From: Lysobacterales bacterium UBA5700
Lineage (GTDB): Bacteria; Pseudomonadota; Gammaproteobacteria; Xanthomonadales; Xanthomonadaceae
Assembly (NCBI GenBank): GCA_002420085.1
Contig: DIHI01000036.1
Coordinates: 3,864 to 16,839 of the forward strand
Direction of reading: 5' to 3'
DNA: 12,976 nt
Below are positions 1-8,700 of this stretch, in pieces. Positions within the stretch are counted from its first letter, which is position 1; every line of letters starts with the position of its first letter. The position numbers and the translations under genes are program-made. The notes under the pieces are model-generated. The model was not told the DNA's origin, ran no database searches, and was given only the letters and a program-made list of their open reading frames with translations.

Positions 1-60
1 CGTGCTGGCTGAGGTCGGTCGGGCGCGCTGGATGTCCAAGGCCGGTGCTGGGCGGTCGGG

Positions 61-978
61 TCAGGGCTGGTTTGGGTCGCGCCAGAGGTAGCCCGACAGT
101 CGGGCGAGGCGTTCGGGTTCGATGATTTCCTGATAGCGCTGGCCGCGAATGATCCAGGTCGGGTAGCCATCGATGCCGGCCGAGATGCAGGCCATGGCGA
201 CCGGGCCGCCGCGTCCGCGCGGGCTGCATTCGACATAGGGCAGGGCATCGGCGGCGGTGCCGAACAGGCGCTTCTGTTCGGTGCAGGTCGGGCACCAGGA
301 GGCGCCGTAGAACTTGGCGCCGGTGCGGTCGAGGTGGGCGGCCAGGGCAGTCAGGCGTGGGTCGGTGCGGCCCTGCAGCAGGCCGCTGTGAACGACGTGC
401 AGGACGGTCAGAACCATGGCGACGCCGATCGCGCTGCTGAGCAGCCAGTTGCGCCAGCCGCCGCCGGGGGCGACTTCCGGTCGGCGCCAGACGATGGCGA
501 TGAAGATGGCGATGATGGTGGCCAGCGAGAGCAGGCACCACGGGCAGGCGGCGTGCAGTTCGATCGCGCTGGCAAGGGTGAGATAGGCGCTGACGGCGAC
601 GCCGATCAGGGCCAGTGCCCACAGCGTCCGCCAGCGCTTGAGGCGGGCCGGCGAGCGCCAGGCGATGACGGCGATCGCCAGATACAGGCCGAGGCCCCAG
701 AGCGCGACTGGCAGTCCGAGCAACTGCGAGAACCGGCTGGCCTGGATCAGGTCGCAATCGGAACCGTCGGTGCAGAAGGCCGGTGCGCCGCCGAATACCG
801 GCGCCAGCCACAGGTAGGCGGCGAGCAGGGCGCCGAAGGCGGCCAGGGCGGTGACCAGCCGGTCCGGGGCGACGGCTGGCCGGCCGGCAGCCGGACGGTT
901 CGGGCGCTGTGTTCCGCTGCCGTGTCCGGTTCGAGATTTGCCATGGGGGTGTTTGCGCATCACGACATCCGAGATCAT
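61..978 (-). CDS. VKOR-thioredoxin fusion protein (disulfide-forming membrane oxidoreductase)
   Basis: Vitamin K epoxide reductase family protein fused to a C-terminal thioredoxin-like domain, 305 residues. In this family the membrane part passes electrons to quinone and the thioredoxin part oxidises cysteines of exported proteins, a DsbB/DsbA-like job in the envelope. Visible: about five membrane segments (roughly 41-61, 84-107, 117-138, 146-165, 177-199), the loop cysteine pair C69/C75, the redox motif C145-P-W-C148, then a thioredoxin-like domain with W-C229-P-T-C232, a second cysteine pair C251/C264 and the cis-proline motif YPTW near 272. This matches the cyanobacterial/actinobacterial VKOR-Trx layout. 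The basic N-terminus, about 40 residues, looks disordered. The start is uncertain: ATG at 978 or ATG at 960, neither with a strong ribosome site. The substrate is unknown. Family call firm; direction of electron flow inferred from the family. Confidence 0.9.
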   Translation of the reverse strand: MISDVVMRKHPHGKSRTGHGSGTQRPNRPAAGRPAVAPDRLVTALAAFGALLAAYLWLAPVFGGAPAFCTDGSDCDLIQASRFSQLLGLPVALWGLGLYLAIAVIAWRSPARLKRWRTLWALALIGVAVSAYLTLASAIELHAACPWCLLSLATIIAIFIAIVWRRPEVAPGGGWRNWLLSSAIGVAMVLTVLHVVHSGLLQGRTDPRLTALAAHLDRTGAKFYGASWCPTCTEQKRLFGTAADALPYVECSPRGRGGPVAMACISAGIDGYPTWIIRGQRYQEIIEPERLARLSGYLWRDPNQP

Positions 979-1050
979 TGGCCACTTCGGGCGAGGGCAC
1001 GATCTTATCCCGGATTGCGCGGGTCGGTCGCGGCAGGGATGCGGGTACGA

Positions 1051-1088
1051 AGACAGAAAACCCGCCCGTCGTTGACAACGGGCGGGTT
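1051..1088 (-). terminator. strong rho-independent terminator
   Basis: A perfect 11-base-pair inverted repeat (AACCCGCCCGT at 1059-1069 and ACGGGCGGGTT at 1078-1088) has an 8-base loop. On the minus strand it is followed directly by TTTTCTGTCT (1060-1051), so it terminates minus-strand transcription. On the plus strand no T-run follows. It would end transcripts from the MFS gene and from the promoter-like element at 1141-1170, and it lies 80 bases upstream of the VKOR start. Confidence 0.85.
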
Positions 1089-1134
1089 GGCTTCAGTGGC
1101 GAGCCGCAGCCACGAAGGAACGCAGGGGGCGAGC
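1052..1134 (-). ncRNA. candidate small RNA between MFS gene and VKOR gene
   Basis: No gene is known to me here; this is inferred from sequence layout. On the minus strand a promoter-like pair (see 1141-1170) is followed about 80 bases later by a strong intrinsic terminator (1051-1088). Between them is another hairpin at 1091-1117: arms CTTC+GTGGC and GCCAC+GAAG with one bulged base and an 8-base loop. The 5' end, before the first hairpin, is C-rich (CGCCCCCTGCG) and is followed by TTCCTT, which could pair with purine-rich ribosome sites. The predicted transcript is about 80 nt with two hairpins and a U-rich tail, the usual look of an Hfq-type small RNA. Alternatives: a 3' UTR and terminator of the MFS gene, or an attenuated leader of the VKOR gene. 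Confidence 0.4.
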
Positions 1135-1140
1135 GCGGAA

Positions 1141-1170
1141 ATTGTGCGATTTGTTTCACATTTTTGTCAA
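1141..1170 (-). promoter_or_regulatory. sigma-70-like promoter, minus strand
   Basis: Reading the minus strand, a perfect -35 hexamer TTGACA (1170-1165) is separated by 18 bases from CACAAT (1146-1141), a 4/6 match to TATAAT. The element sits in an AT-rich island just after the stop codon of the MFS gene and points toward the VKOR gene. Predicted transcription start is near 1134. Its nearest downstream element is an intrinsic terminator, not a gene. Confidence 0.45.
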
Positions 1171-1182
1171 GTCCGGTTTTGC

Positions 1183-2532
1183 TCACGGGCGCGCTGTCGG
1201 ACCCGAGGGGTGTTCCGGTGCGCGGTTCGGGGCGGGTTCGGCGGCGATCAATGACTGGTGTTTGCGACCGAGCCAGAGGGCCAGCAGCAGCCAGGCGCCG
1301 GCCAGCGGCAGGGCGGTGGTGGCGATGCCAGTGACGCCGAGCCCCAGCCAGAGCAGCAGGCCATTGCTCCAGGCGCCGATCTGGTCGCCGAGCCGATAGA
1401 CGAAGGTATCGATGAAGTTCTTGGCCTTGTACTTGCCGATTCGGGAAAGCGGCACGTACAGGGCTTCGCGGGCCGGTCGCGAGAGGGCGAAGTTGCTGGT
1501 GCGCCGGGCGACGGTGAACACCACGACGGCGGCCAGGGTCGGCCACAGCCCCAGGCCAGCGAAGCCGACCAGGCTGATCAGGGGCAGGGCGGCCAGGGTC
1601 AGGCCGACGCCGAGTCGGGCCATGATCCGGCCGGTCGCCAGAAGCTGGATCGCCAGGGTCAGGCCGTTGACCCAGATATCGACGGTGGCGAAATAGGCGG
1701 TCTGACGCGCGGCGCCATCGATTTCACTGGCGACGATGCCGGCTTGCAGGAAGTACAGGAAGGTCGAGCCGATGGTGTACAGCAGCATGTAGCCGCAGAC
1801 GCCCAGCAGATAGGGCGAGCGCACGGCCATGGTCAGACCATCGAGGGTGCTGCCGCCAACGATCTGGTCACCGCGACGCTGCTGGGCCGGGTCGCTGCTG
1901 GCGACTCGGGCGGTCAGCGCGAACATGCAGCGCAAGGCGAGTTCGAGCAGGACCAGCGAGACCAGCAGCAGGCCGGCTGCGCCCAGGGTTTCGACCAGAC
2001 TGGTGGTCACCAGTCCGCCGATCAGGGCGCCCAGGGTGCCGCCGGCTGCGATCAGGCCGTACAGGCGGCGGGCCGAGTGATCGTCGAAGACATCGGCCAT
2101 TACCGCCCAGAACAGCGAGACCGCGAACAGGTTGAATACGCTGGCCCAGACGAAGAAGGCCCGCCCGACCCAGACCTGGGCGGTGTCCGGCAGCAGATTC
2201 AGGGCGGCGTAGAAGCCGAGCAGGCACAGCATCAGCAGGCGGTAGCTGATGCTCACCAAGCGCCGCCGGGTGGTGCGGGCGACCAGGGCCGAGAAGAGCG
2301 GGTTCAATGCCAGCATGGCCAGCAGGGTGGCGGTGAACAGCCAGGGCAGGTTGCCGATGCCGCCAGCCACGCCCATCTGGTCGCGGATCGGCCGGAGGAT
2401 GAAGTAGCCGGCCATCAGCAGGAAGAAGTAGACCATCGCCAGTGCCAGCACCGGCCATTCGCTGCGCTGGACCTCGGTCAGGGCGGTCAGGGCGTTGCGG
2501 TTTTCGGGGGCGTTGCGGGTGTCCGGAGGCAT
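1183..2532 (-). CDS. MFS-type membrane transporter, NTP/NDP-exchanger-like (Npt1/Npt2 family)
   Basis: Polytopic inner-membrane protein of 449 residues with about 12 hydrophobic segments. Two regions point to the bacterial NTP/NDP exchange (Npt/Tlc-like) branch: the first membrane segment with GYFILRPIRDQMG (about 42-54), and a late cytoplasmic loop with SRPAREALYVPLSR followed by KYKAKNFIDTFVYRLGDQ. A central FWAVMADVFD...ARRLYG stretch resembles the MFS motif-A loop. Free-living members have no settled substrate, so nucleotide transport should not be assumed. The reading frame stays open to an ATG at 2631, but those extra 33 residues are Pro/Ser/Arg-rich and unlike a conserved domain, so ATG 2532 is preferred. 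No clear ribosome site supports either. It is transcribed divergently from fadH and ends just before the terminator at 1051-1088. Confidence 0.8.
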   Translation of the reverse strand: MPPDTRNAPENRNALTALTEVQRSEWPVLALAMVYFFLLMAGYFILRPIRDQMGVAGGIGNLPWLFTATLLAMLALNPLFSALVARTTRRRLVSISYRLLMLCLLGFYAALNLLPDTAQVWVGRAFFVWASVFNLFAVSLFWAVMADVFDDHSARRLYGLIAAGGTLGALIGGLVTTSLVETLGAAGLLLVSLVLLELALRCMFALTARVASSDPAQQRRGDQIVGGSTLDGLTMAVRSPYLLGVCGYMLLYTIGSTFLYFLQAGIVASEIDGAARQTAYFATVDIWVNGLTLAIQLLATGRIMARLGVGLTLAALPLISLVGFAGLGLWPTLAAVVVFTVARRTSNFALSRPAREALYVPLSRIGKYKAKNFIDTFVYRLGDQIGAWSNGLLLWLGLGVTGIATTALPLAGAWLLLALWLGRKHQSLIAAEPAPNRAPEHPSGPTARP

Positions 2533-4850
<2,318 letters not shown>

Positions 4851-4855
4851 GCCAG

Positions 4856-4885
4856 ACCCGGCGGCCGGATGAAATGCCGCCGGGT
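4856..4885 (+). terminator. hairpin after fadH, likely terminator without U-run
   Basis: Perfect 10-base-pair stem ACCCGGCGGC / GCCGCCGGGT with a 10-base loop, starting 5 bases after the fadH stop codon. The bases after it (GCTCGGAATC) do not form a T-run, so it may block 3' decay or terminate weakly. Confidence 0.5.
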
Positions 4886-4905
4886 GCTCGGAATCGAGTG
4901 TTCGC

Positions 4906-4933
4906 TCAAGTTTCTGGCACTACACTCCGATAG
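4906..4933 (+). promoter_or_regulatory. possible sigma-28 (FliA) flagellar promoter
   Basis: TCAAGTTT (from 4906) followed by TCCGATAG (4926-4933) resembles the FliA consensus in proteobacteria (TAAA or TCAAG, about 15 bases, GCCGATAA). CCGATA is intact. The spacer from TCAA is 16 bases, one longer than the usual 15, and the first base of the -10 is T instead of G. It points to the cell wall hydrolase gene, about 260 bases downstream. Suggestive only. Confidence 0.35.
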
Positions 4934-5013
4934 ACCGGGTTAAGGTCCGGTTCGGGTTCGGCACCGTACTGTGCCGCCAATTTTGGCGTTTCGACACGAA
5001 TCGCCGCACGCAT

Positions 5014-5059
5014 CCGCCGACCAACTGTCGGCGGTGCCCTGACACCCGTCGTCAGGGCA
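5014..5059 (+). other. two abutting perfect hairpins in the hydrolase leader
   Basis: CCGCCGAC-5-GTCGGCGG (5014-5034) is directly followed by TGCCCTGAC-7-GTCAGGGCA (5035-5059): 8 and 9 perfect base pairs with no base between them. No T-run follows. If transcribed, these would stack into a rigid double-hairpin element. Role unknown. Confidence 0.5.
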
Positions 5060-5127
5060 TCCCCATCACGCCAGGCCGTTTTCGACCGCTCGCAGACGAA
5101 AGTTTCGTTTGCGGGAATGAGCAGGGT

Positions 5128-5150
5128 GGCAATTCACCTCACGAATTGCC
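5128..5150. promoter_or_regulatory. perfect inverted repeat upstream of the hydrolase gene
   Basis: GGCAATTC-N7-GAATTGCC, two perfect 8-base arms with a 7-base gap, ending 44 bases before the hydrolase ATG. The spacing suits either a dimeric regulator site or an RNA hairpin upstream of the ribosome site. No regulator is recognised. Confidence 0.4.
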
Positions 5151-5194
5151 CAATCGCTCGGTCGCAATCGGCGTAACGGAGCAAGGAGACGACC

Positions 5195-5641
5195 ATGAAA
5201 CTGGCCTGGATTCTTTGGTTGGCCAATATCCTCCCACAGCCGGTCGCCGACCCGCTGTGTCTCACCGCCACCATCTACCTGGAAGCCCGCGATCAGAGTG
5301 AAGCCGGGCAGCGGGCGGTTGCCGAAGTCGCCCTGCGGCGGACCGAAAGCGGCCTCTGGGGCACCACTGTCTGCGAGACGGTGCTCGCCCACAAGCAGTT
5401 CGCACCGACCATCATCCATCCCGGTCATCGTCTGAAGAATGCCGATGCCTGGCGGACGGCTGCGAAGATCGCGTTTGCCAGCCAATACGAGTGGCGATTG
5501 CCGGCGGCCCAGCGACGGGAAATCGTGCCTGGTGCCAGTCATTTCGCGGCACACGACCTGGTCGATCCGGCATGGGCCAATCAGCCGGTCGCGGTGATCG
5601 GCGATCACAGCTTCTACCGAGTCATTCGCCTGGCGCCCTGA
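5195..5641 (+). CDS. SleB-type cell wall hydrolase (Hydrolase_2 family)
   Basis: Small peptidoglycan hydrolase, 148 residues. The family includes the catalytic part of the Bacillus spore-cortex enzyme SleB, a lytic transglycosylase, and many phage or housekeeping enzymes of Gram-negatives. Visible: YLEAR at 28-32 with Glu30 as the likely catalytic acid, the helix EAGQRAVAEVALRR, C60 in TVCETV, KQFAP near 67-71, and the closing GASHFAAHDLVDPAWA (113-128) typical of this fold. The N-terminus (Lys2, then a hydrophobic run to about 17) may be a short signal peptide, though no clean cleavage site is seen, and the domain begins at about 22. The ribosome site AAGGAG, 6 bases before ATG, supports the start. 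No phage genes are nearby. A sigma-28-like promoter and structured leader lie upstream. Substrate cleavage is inferred from the family. Confidence 0.82.
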   Translation: MKLAWILWLANILPQPVADPLCLTATIYLEARDQSEAGQRAVAEVALRRTESGLWGTTVCETVLAHKQFAPTIIHPGHRLKNADAWRTAAKIAFASQYEWRLPAAQRREIVPGASHFAAHDLVDPAWANQPVAVIGDHSFYRVIRLAP

Positions 5642-5649
5642 TTTTTCCT

Positions 5650-5702
5650 TGGCTCATTCCGGTTGGCTCATTCCGGCTGGTTGATTCCGGCCGGAATGAA
5701 CC
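5650..5702. repeat. three 14-base tandem repeats plus an inverted copy
   Basis: Contiguous units TGGCTCATTCCGGT (5650-5663), TGGCTCATTCCGGC (5664-5677) and TGGTTGATTCCGGC (5678-5691) are followed by the inverted CCGGAATGAACC (5691-5702). The last unit and the inverted copy form a 24-base palindrome with one mismatched symmetric position. The array lies 8 bases after the hydrolase stop, between convergent genes, next to CCGATC-9-GATCGG (5701-5721). It may form alternative hairpins and serve as a two-way transcription barrier, but no T-run follows on either strand. Confidence 0.7.
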
Positions 5703-5732
5703 GATCCGGCGACCTGATCGGCGCACCGGTGG

Positions 5733-6194
5733 TCATTTCGGCCGCCAGTTGCGTTCCATCTCCAGGTAGGTGAACGAGGCCGACCAGGTCAGCAGCACGA
5801 AGCCGACCAGGGCCTCGACACCGGTGAGCAAGCGTATCGGCCCGACTGGCACGACATCGCCATAACCCAGGGTGGTGAATGTGGCCGCCGACAGGTAGAC
5901 CGCATCCAGCAGACCCAGGCTGTCGGCACCGACCAGGGTGCCGGTTCCCGGCACGGCGGCCAATACCCGGTAGGCCACGCCGAACAGCCAGATTTCGATC
6001 AGCCAGATCTCGATCAGGTGCAGGCCGATCACCGCGAAGATACCGTACAGCACCCGATTGCGGTGGGCGCCACGCCCCCGGCCGAGTCGTTCGGCAACCC
6101 GCACCAATCCCTCGTAATGGACCCAGACCGCTGCCGCCACGGTCACCAGGATGACCGTGATCACCAGGGCATAGGCCGGCCCGTTTGCGTACAT
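5733..6194 (-). CDS. small potassium channel family protein (ion channel 2 type)
   Basis: Membrane protein of 153 residues with the potassium selectivity filter TLGYGD at 108-113, preceded by a pore helix (about 96-107) and followed by a membrane segment (about 121-143). Two earlier hydrophobic stretches lie at about 8-24 and 49-72. It has no voltage-sensor arginine ladder and no RCK/TrkA-N regulatory domain, so gating cannot be read from sequence. Residues 61-70 read IEIWLIEIWL, an in-frame tandem duplication (see the repeat entry). It starts 36 bases after the prpC stop on the same strand and may be the last gene of the prp cluster. No strong ribosome site is seen before ATG 6194. Downstream genes converge on it. 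Confidence 0.82.
   Translation of the reverse strand: MYANGPAYALVITVILVTVAAAVWVHYEGLVRVAERLGRGRGAHRNRVLYGIFAVIGLHLIEIWLIEIWLFGVAYRVLAAVPGTGTLVGADSLGLLDAVYLSAATFTTLGYGDVVPVGPIRLLTGVEALVGFVLLTWSASFTYLEMERNWRPK
5985..6014. repeat. 15-base tandem duplication inside the potassium channel gene
   Basis: CAGCCAGATTTCGAT (5985-5999) and CAGCCAGATCTCGAT (6000-6014) are adjacent copies with one difference. On the coding strand they add a second IEIWL pentapeptide within a membrane segment. Confidence 0.85.
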
Positions 6195-6230
6195 GCGCGG
6201 CGGATCCGAGCCGTCCGTGCGGGGCCGGAC

Positions 6231-7382
6231 TCAGCGCGCCGTGATCGGCACGAACGGGCGATCCTCCGGTCCGATGTAGTTCGCACTCGGCCGGATGATC
6301 TTGCCATCCTCGCGCTGCTCGATGACGTGCGCGCTCCAGCCCGAAGTGCGCGCCACGACGAACAGCGGGGTGAACATGGCGGTCGGCACGCCCATCATGT
6401 GGTAGCTCGATGCGCTGTACCAGTCGAGGTTGGGGAACATCTTCTTCATGTCCCACATCAAGGTCTCGATGCGTTCGGAAATCTCGAACAGGGCAGGGTT
6501 GCCGCCCTCCTCGCACAGCCGGCGGCTGATTTCCTTGATGATCGGATTGCGCGGATCGCCGATCGTGTAGACCGGATGGCCGAAGCCGATCACGATCTCC
6601 TTGCGCTCGACCCGGGCGCGGATGTCGGCCTCGGCCTGATCGGCGCTGCCGTAGCGGGCGAGGATGTCCATCGCCACCTCGTTGGCGCCACCGTGCTTCG
6701 GGCCGCGCAACGCGCCGATCGCCCCGCTGATGCAGGAATACAGGTCCGAGCCGGTGCCGGCGATCACCCGAGCGGCGAACGTGCTGGCATTGAACTCGTG
6801 CTCGGCGTACAGAATCAGCGAGCGATCCAGGGCATCGACATGCGAGGCACTGGCCGGCTGGCCGTGCAGCAGATGCAGGAAATGCCCGGCGATGGTTTCG
6901 TCGTCGGTCTCGACCTCGATGCGCCGACCGTTGTGGCTGAAGTGATACCAGTACAGCAGCATCGAACCGAAACTGGCCATCAGCCGATTGGCGATGTCGC
7001 GGGCGCCGGCCGGACTGTGGTCGTCCTTTTCCGGCAACACCGTGCCCAGCACCGAGCAGCCGGTGCGCAGCACGTCCATCGGATGCGCCGCCGCCGGAAT
7101 CAATTCGAGTGCTTCCAGCACCAGCGCCGGTAGCCCGCGCAGCCGGCGCAGCGTGTCGCGATAGGCGGCCAGACGATTGCCACTCGGCAATTCGCCATGA
7201 ACCAGCAGGTGCGCGACCTCCTCGAAACTGGCCTGGGTGGCCAGATCCTTGATGTCATACCCGCGATAGTGCAGATCGTTGCCACTGCGTCCGACCGTAC
7301 ACAGCGCGGTGTTGCCGGCCGGTGTACCGCTCAGGGCGACGGATTTCTTGGGTTTGAAGGTGGAAGTGGAGTTCTCGGTCAT
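6231..7382 (-). CDS. prpC: 2-methylcitrate synthase
   Basis: Condenses propionyl-CoA with oxaloacetate to 2-methylcitrate, the entry step of the methylcitrate cycle; cytosolic. 383 residues, near the usual length of about 385. The citrate synthase catalytic residues are present: His230 in GPKHGGANE, His269 in [15 protein letters not shown], and Asp320 in PNLDWYSAS. The last two motifs are typical of PrpC rather than housekeeping GltA, and prpB lies in the same cluster. ATG 7382 is chosen because it gives the usual N-terminus and has AAGG (7394-7391) 8 bases upstream; the frame stays open further but runs into the preceding gene. The upstream membrane protein gene stops one base before this start, so translation is probably coupled. 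Some activity as citrate synthase is common in the family. Confidence 0.96.
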   Translation of the reverse strand: MTENSTSTFKPKKSVALSGTPAGNTALCTVGRSGNDLHYRGYDIKDLATQASFEEVAHLLVHGELPSGNRLAAYRDTLRRLRGLPALVLEALELIPAAAHPMDVLRTGCSVLGTVLPEKDDHSPAGARDIANRLMASFGSMLLYWYHFSHNGRRIEVETDDETIAGHFLHLLHGQPASASHVDALDRSLILYAEHEFNASTFAARVIAGTGSDLYSCISGAIGALRGPKHGGANEVAMDILARYGSADQAEADIRARVERKEIVIGFGHPVYTIGDPRNPIIKEISRRLCEEGGNPALFEISERIETLMWDMKKMFPNLDWYSASSYHMMGVPTAMFTPLFVVARTSGWSAHVIEQREDGKIIRPSANYIGPEDRPFVPITAR

Positions 7383-7383
7383 G

Positions 7384-8700
7384 TCAGACACCTTGCGCAG
7401 GAAGGGAGGAAGCATGCACCTCTGCGGGTGCAGGCTTTCGGGACGATGCGAACGAATGGTGGATCGCATGATGATCGAGCCGCAGTCCCAGCAGTTGCCA
7501 CACTGGCAACAGCAGCAGCAACGGTAGGAAATACCGACCCTGAATCTCGAACACCCCATGCACCACCATGAACGCCAACAGCCAGGCAAACGGCCACCGC
7601 CAGTGTCGGCTGGTGAGGGCCGCGCGGGTCCGAGGCAACAGGGTAACCAGATAGATCGTCAGCGTCAGTGCCAGATAGGTCCATGCCTCGATTTGCCGCC
7701 ATCGGAGCGGTAGATCAGGCGCCAGTGCGACCACCGAAGATGTGCCAGAACCGGCGGCCCAGTCCAGGGCGAACGGCTTGGGGAGAACGATCTGGGGTAA
7801 TTTGCAGGCGAACACAGCCCGCCAATGTTGCCAGCCCCGGTCGGTCACTCGTTGCCAGACGGCCTGCATCAATGGCCGGTCGATGTCCTCGTGCGCGGCA
7901 TCGCGGGCACGCTCGGTCCAGTGGCCGCAATGACCATTCGGCTCGGCCATCAGAAGCCCCGCGTACAGCGTCACCGCGGAAGACGTGCGCACAGCATGGC
8001 CATGGCCCGCCACCGATCGAGCTGCAAGATCGGCGGCGAACCCCAGTCCCATTGCGCACAGCAACGCGACCACCAGCGGCGTATTGACCGCACGACGACA
8101 TCCCGGCAGAAGCCATAGCAGTCCTATCCAGGCCAGCAACAGCAGAAACAACTGTGGTCGCGTCGAGACCGCAGCGACCACCAGCAGCATGCCGATCACA
8201 AGTTTTCTGCGGGAAATGCTCGATACGCTCGCCAGCAGCCAGATTCCCCACGCCAGTGCTGTCGCGGCCAGCAGATCGAGTTGGACTACCGCGAAGAATG
8301 GCGTGATCAGCAGCATGTAGAGGGCGACCGTGTGTGGTTGCAGCGAGTGGCCTGATGAATCGCGAACCAGCCACAGCAAGGCGCATGCTGCGATCAGGTT
8401 GATCAGCACCGCACAGACCCAGGGCGTCATCCCAGATGCGGCCAACCCCGCCAGCGCCAGAAGGCCGGCGCCACCACGTTGGTAGAGCGAGAGGTCTTGC
8501 GCTGCCTGCCAGTAGTACAACCAGTCGCTTACCGGTTGCGGTTGGAACCACATTCCGAATGCGCATGCCAGCAGAACCAACGCGATCGCCTCGAAACGGT
8601 AGACGACACGACCAATCGATCGGATGAAAGCAGATCGCGGCTGGCTTTGCGCGTCTTCGTTGGTGCCGATCAGCCAGGACATTACGGCAGCCGGATTCAT
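7384..8700 (-). CDS. polytopic membrane protein, GT-C glycosyltransferase-like
   Basis: Unnamed 438-residue integral membrane protein with about ten hydrophobic segments (first near 38-52, last near 388-405). Features of the GT-C/ArnT-PMT superfamily are visible but weak: an acidic first periplasmic loop SDWLYYW (58-64), a larger extracytoplasmic stretch at about 225-335, and a late [11 protein letters not shown] (385-395) like the GRYxLP motif of family 39 enzymes. If real, it would transfer a lipid-linked sugar in the envelope; donor and acceptor are unknown. It starts within the prpB stop (ATGA, 8700-8697) and ends one base before the prpC ATG, so it is co-transcribed with both. Sampled 60-base stretches are about 55-58% GC against about 67-77% in prpB and prpC, hinting at acquisition. 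It has no obvious link to propionate metabolism. The basic, His-rich tail (409-425) is cytoplasmic or disordered. Confidence 0.75.
   Translation of the reverse strand: MNPAAVMSWLIGTNEDAQSQPRSAFIRSIGRVVYRFEAIALVLLACAFGMWFQPQPVSDWLYYWQAAQDLSLYQRGGAGLLALAGLAASGMTPWVCAVLINLIAACALLWLVRDSSGHSLQPHTVALYMLLITPFFAVVQLDLLAATALAWGIWLLASVSSISRRKLVIGMLLVVAAVSTRPQLFLLLLAWIGLLWLLPGCRRAVNTPLVVALLCAMGLGFAADLAARSVAGHGHAVRTSSAVTLYAGLLMAEPNGHCGHWTERARDAAHEDIDRPLMQAVWQRVTDRGWQHWRAVFACKLPQIVLPKPFALDWAAGSGTSSVVALAPDLPLRWRQIEAWTYLALTLTIYLVTLLPRTRAALTSRHWRWPFAWLLAFMVVHGVFEIQGRYFLPLLLLLPVWQLLGLRLDHHAIHHSFASSRKPAPAEVHASSLPAQGV

Larger units (their letters stand above)
4851..5194 (+). other. 344-base non-coding stretch rich in perfect inverted repeats
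   Basis: No credible coding frame is seen between fadH and the hydrolase gene. The stretch holds, in order: the fadH hairpin (4856-4885), a sigma-28-like promoter (4906-4933), CGGCAC/GTGCCG (4959-4976), CGCCAA-TT-TTGGCG (4975-4988), two abutting perfect hairpins (5014-5034 and 5035-5059), an imperfect 23-base palindrome (5091-5113), GGCAATTC-N7-GAATTGCC (5128-5150), and a good ribosome site AAGGAG (5183-5188). A structured 5' leader or a separate RNA is likely; I do not recognise a known riboswitch. Confidence 0.5.

Noticed and set aside
1144..1161. CRP/Clp-like site TGTGA...GCACA on the minus strand
   Set aside because: The half-sites are 8 bases apart instead of 6 and the second half is imperfect; it overlaps the promoter spacer by chance.
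4915..4930. Sigma-54 promoter suggested by TGGCAC
   Set aside because: No GC doublet sits at the required 10-base distance from GG.
7383..7589. Upstream extension of prpC to 452 codons
   Set aside because: It runs inside the membrane protein gene in another frame; the ATG at 7382 gives the standard PrpC length.
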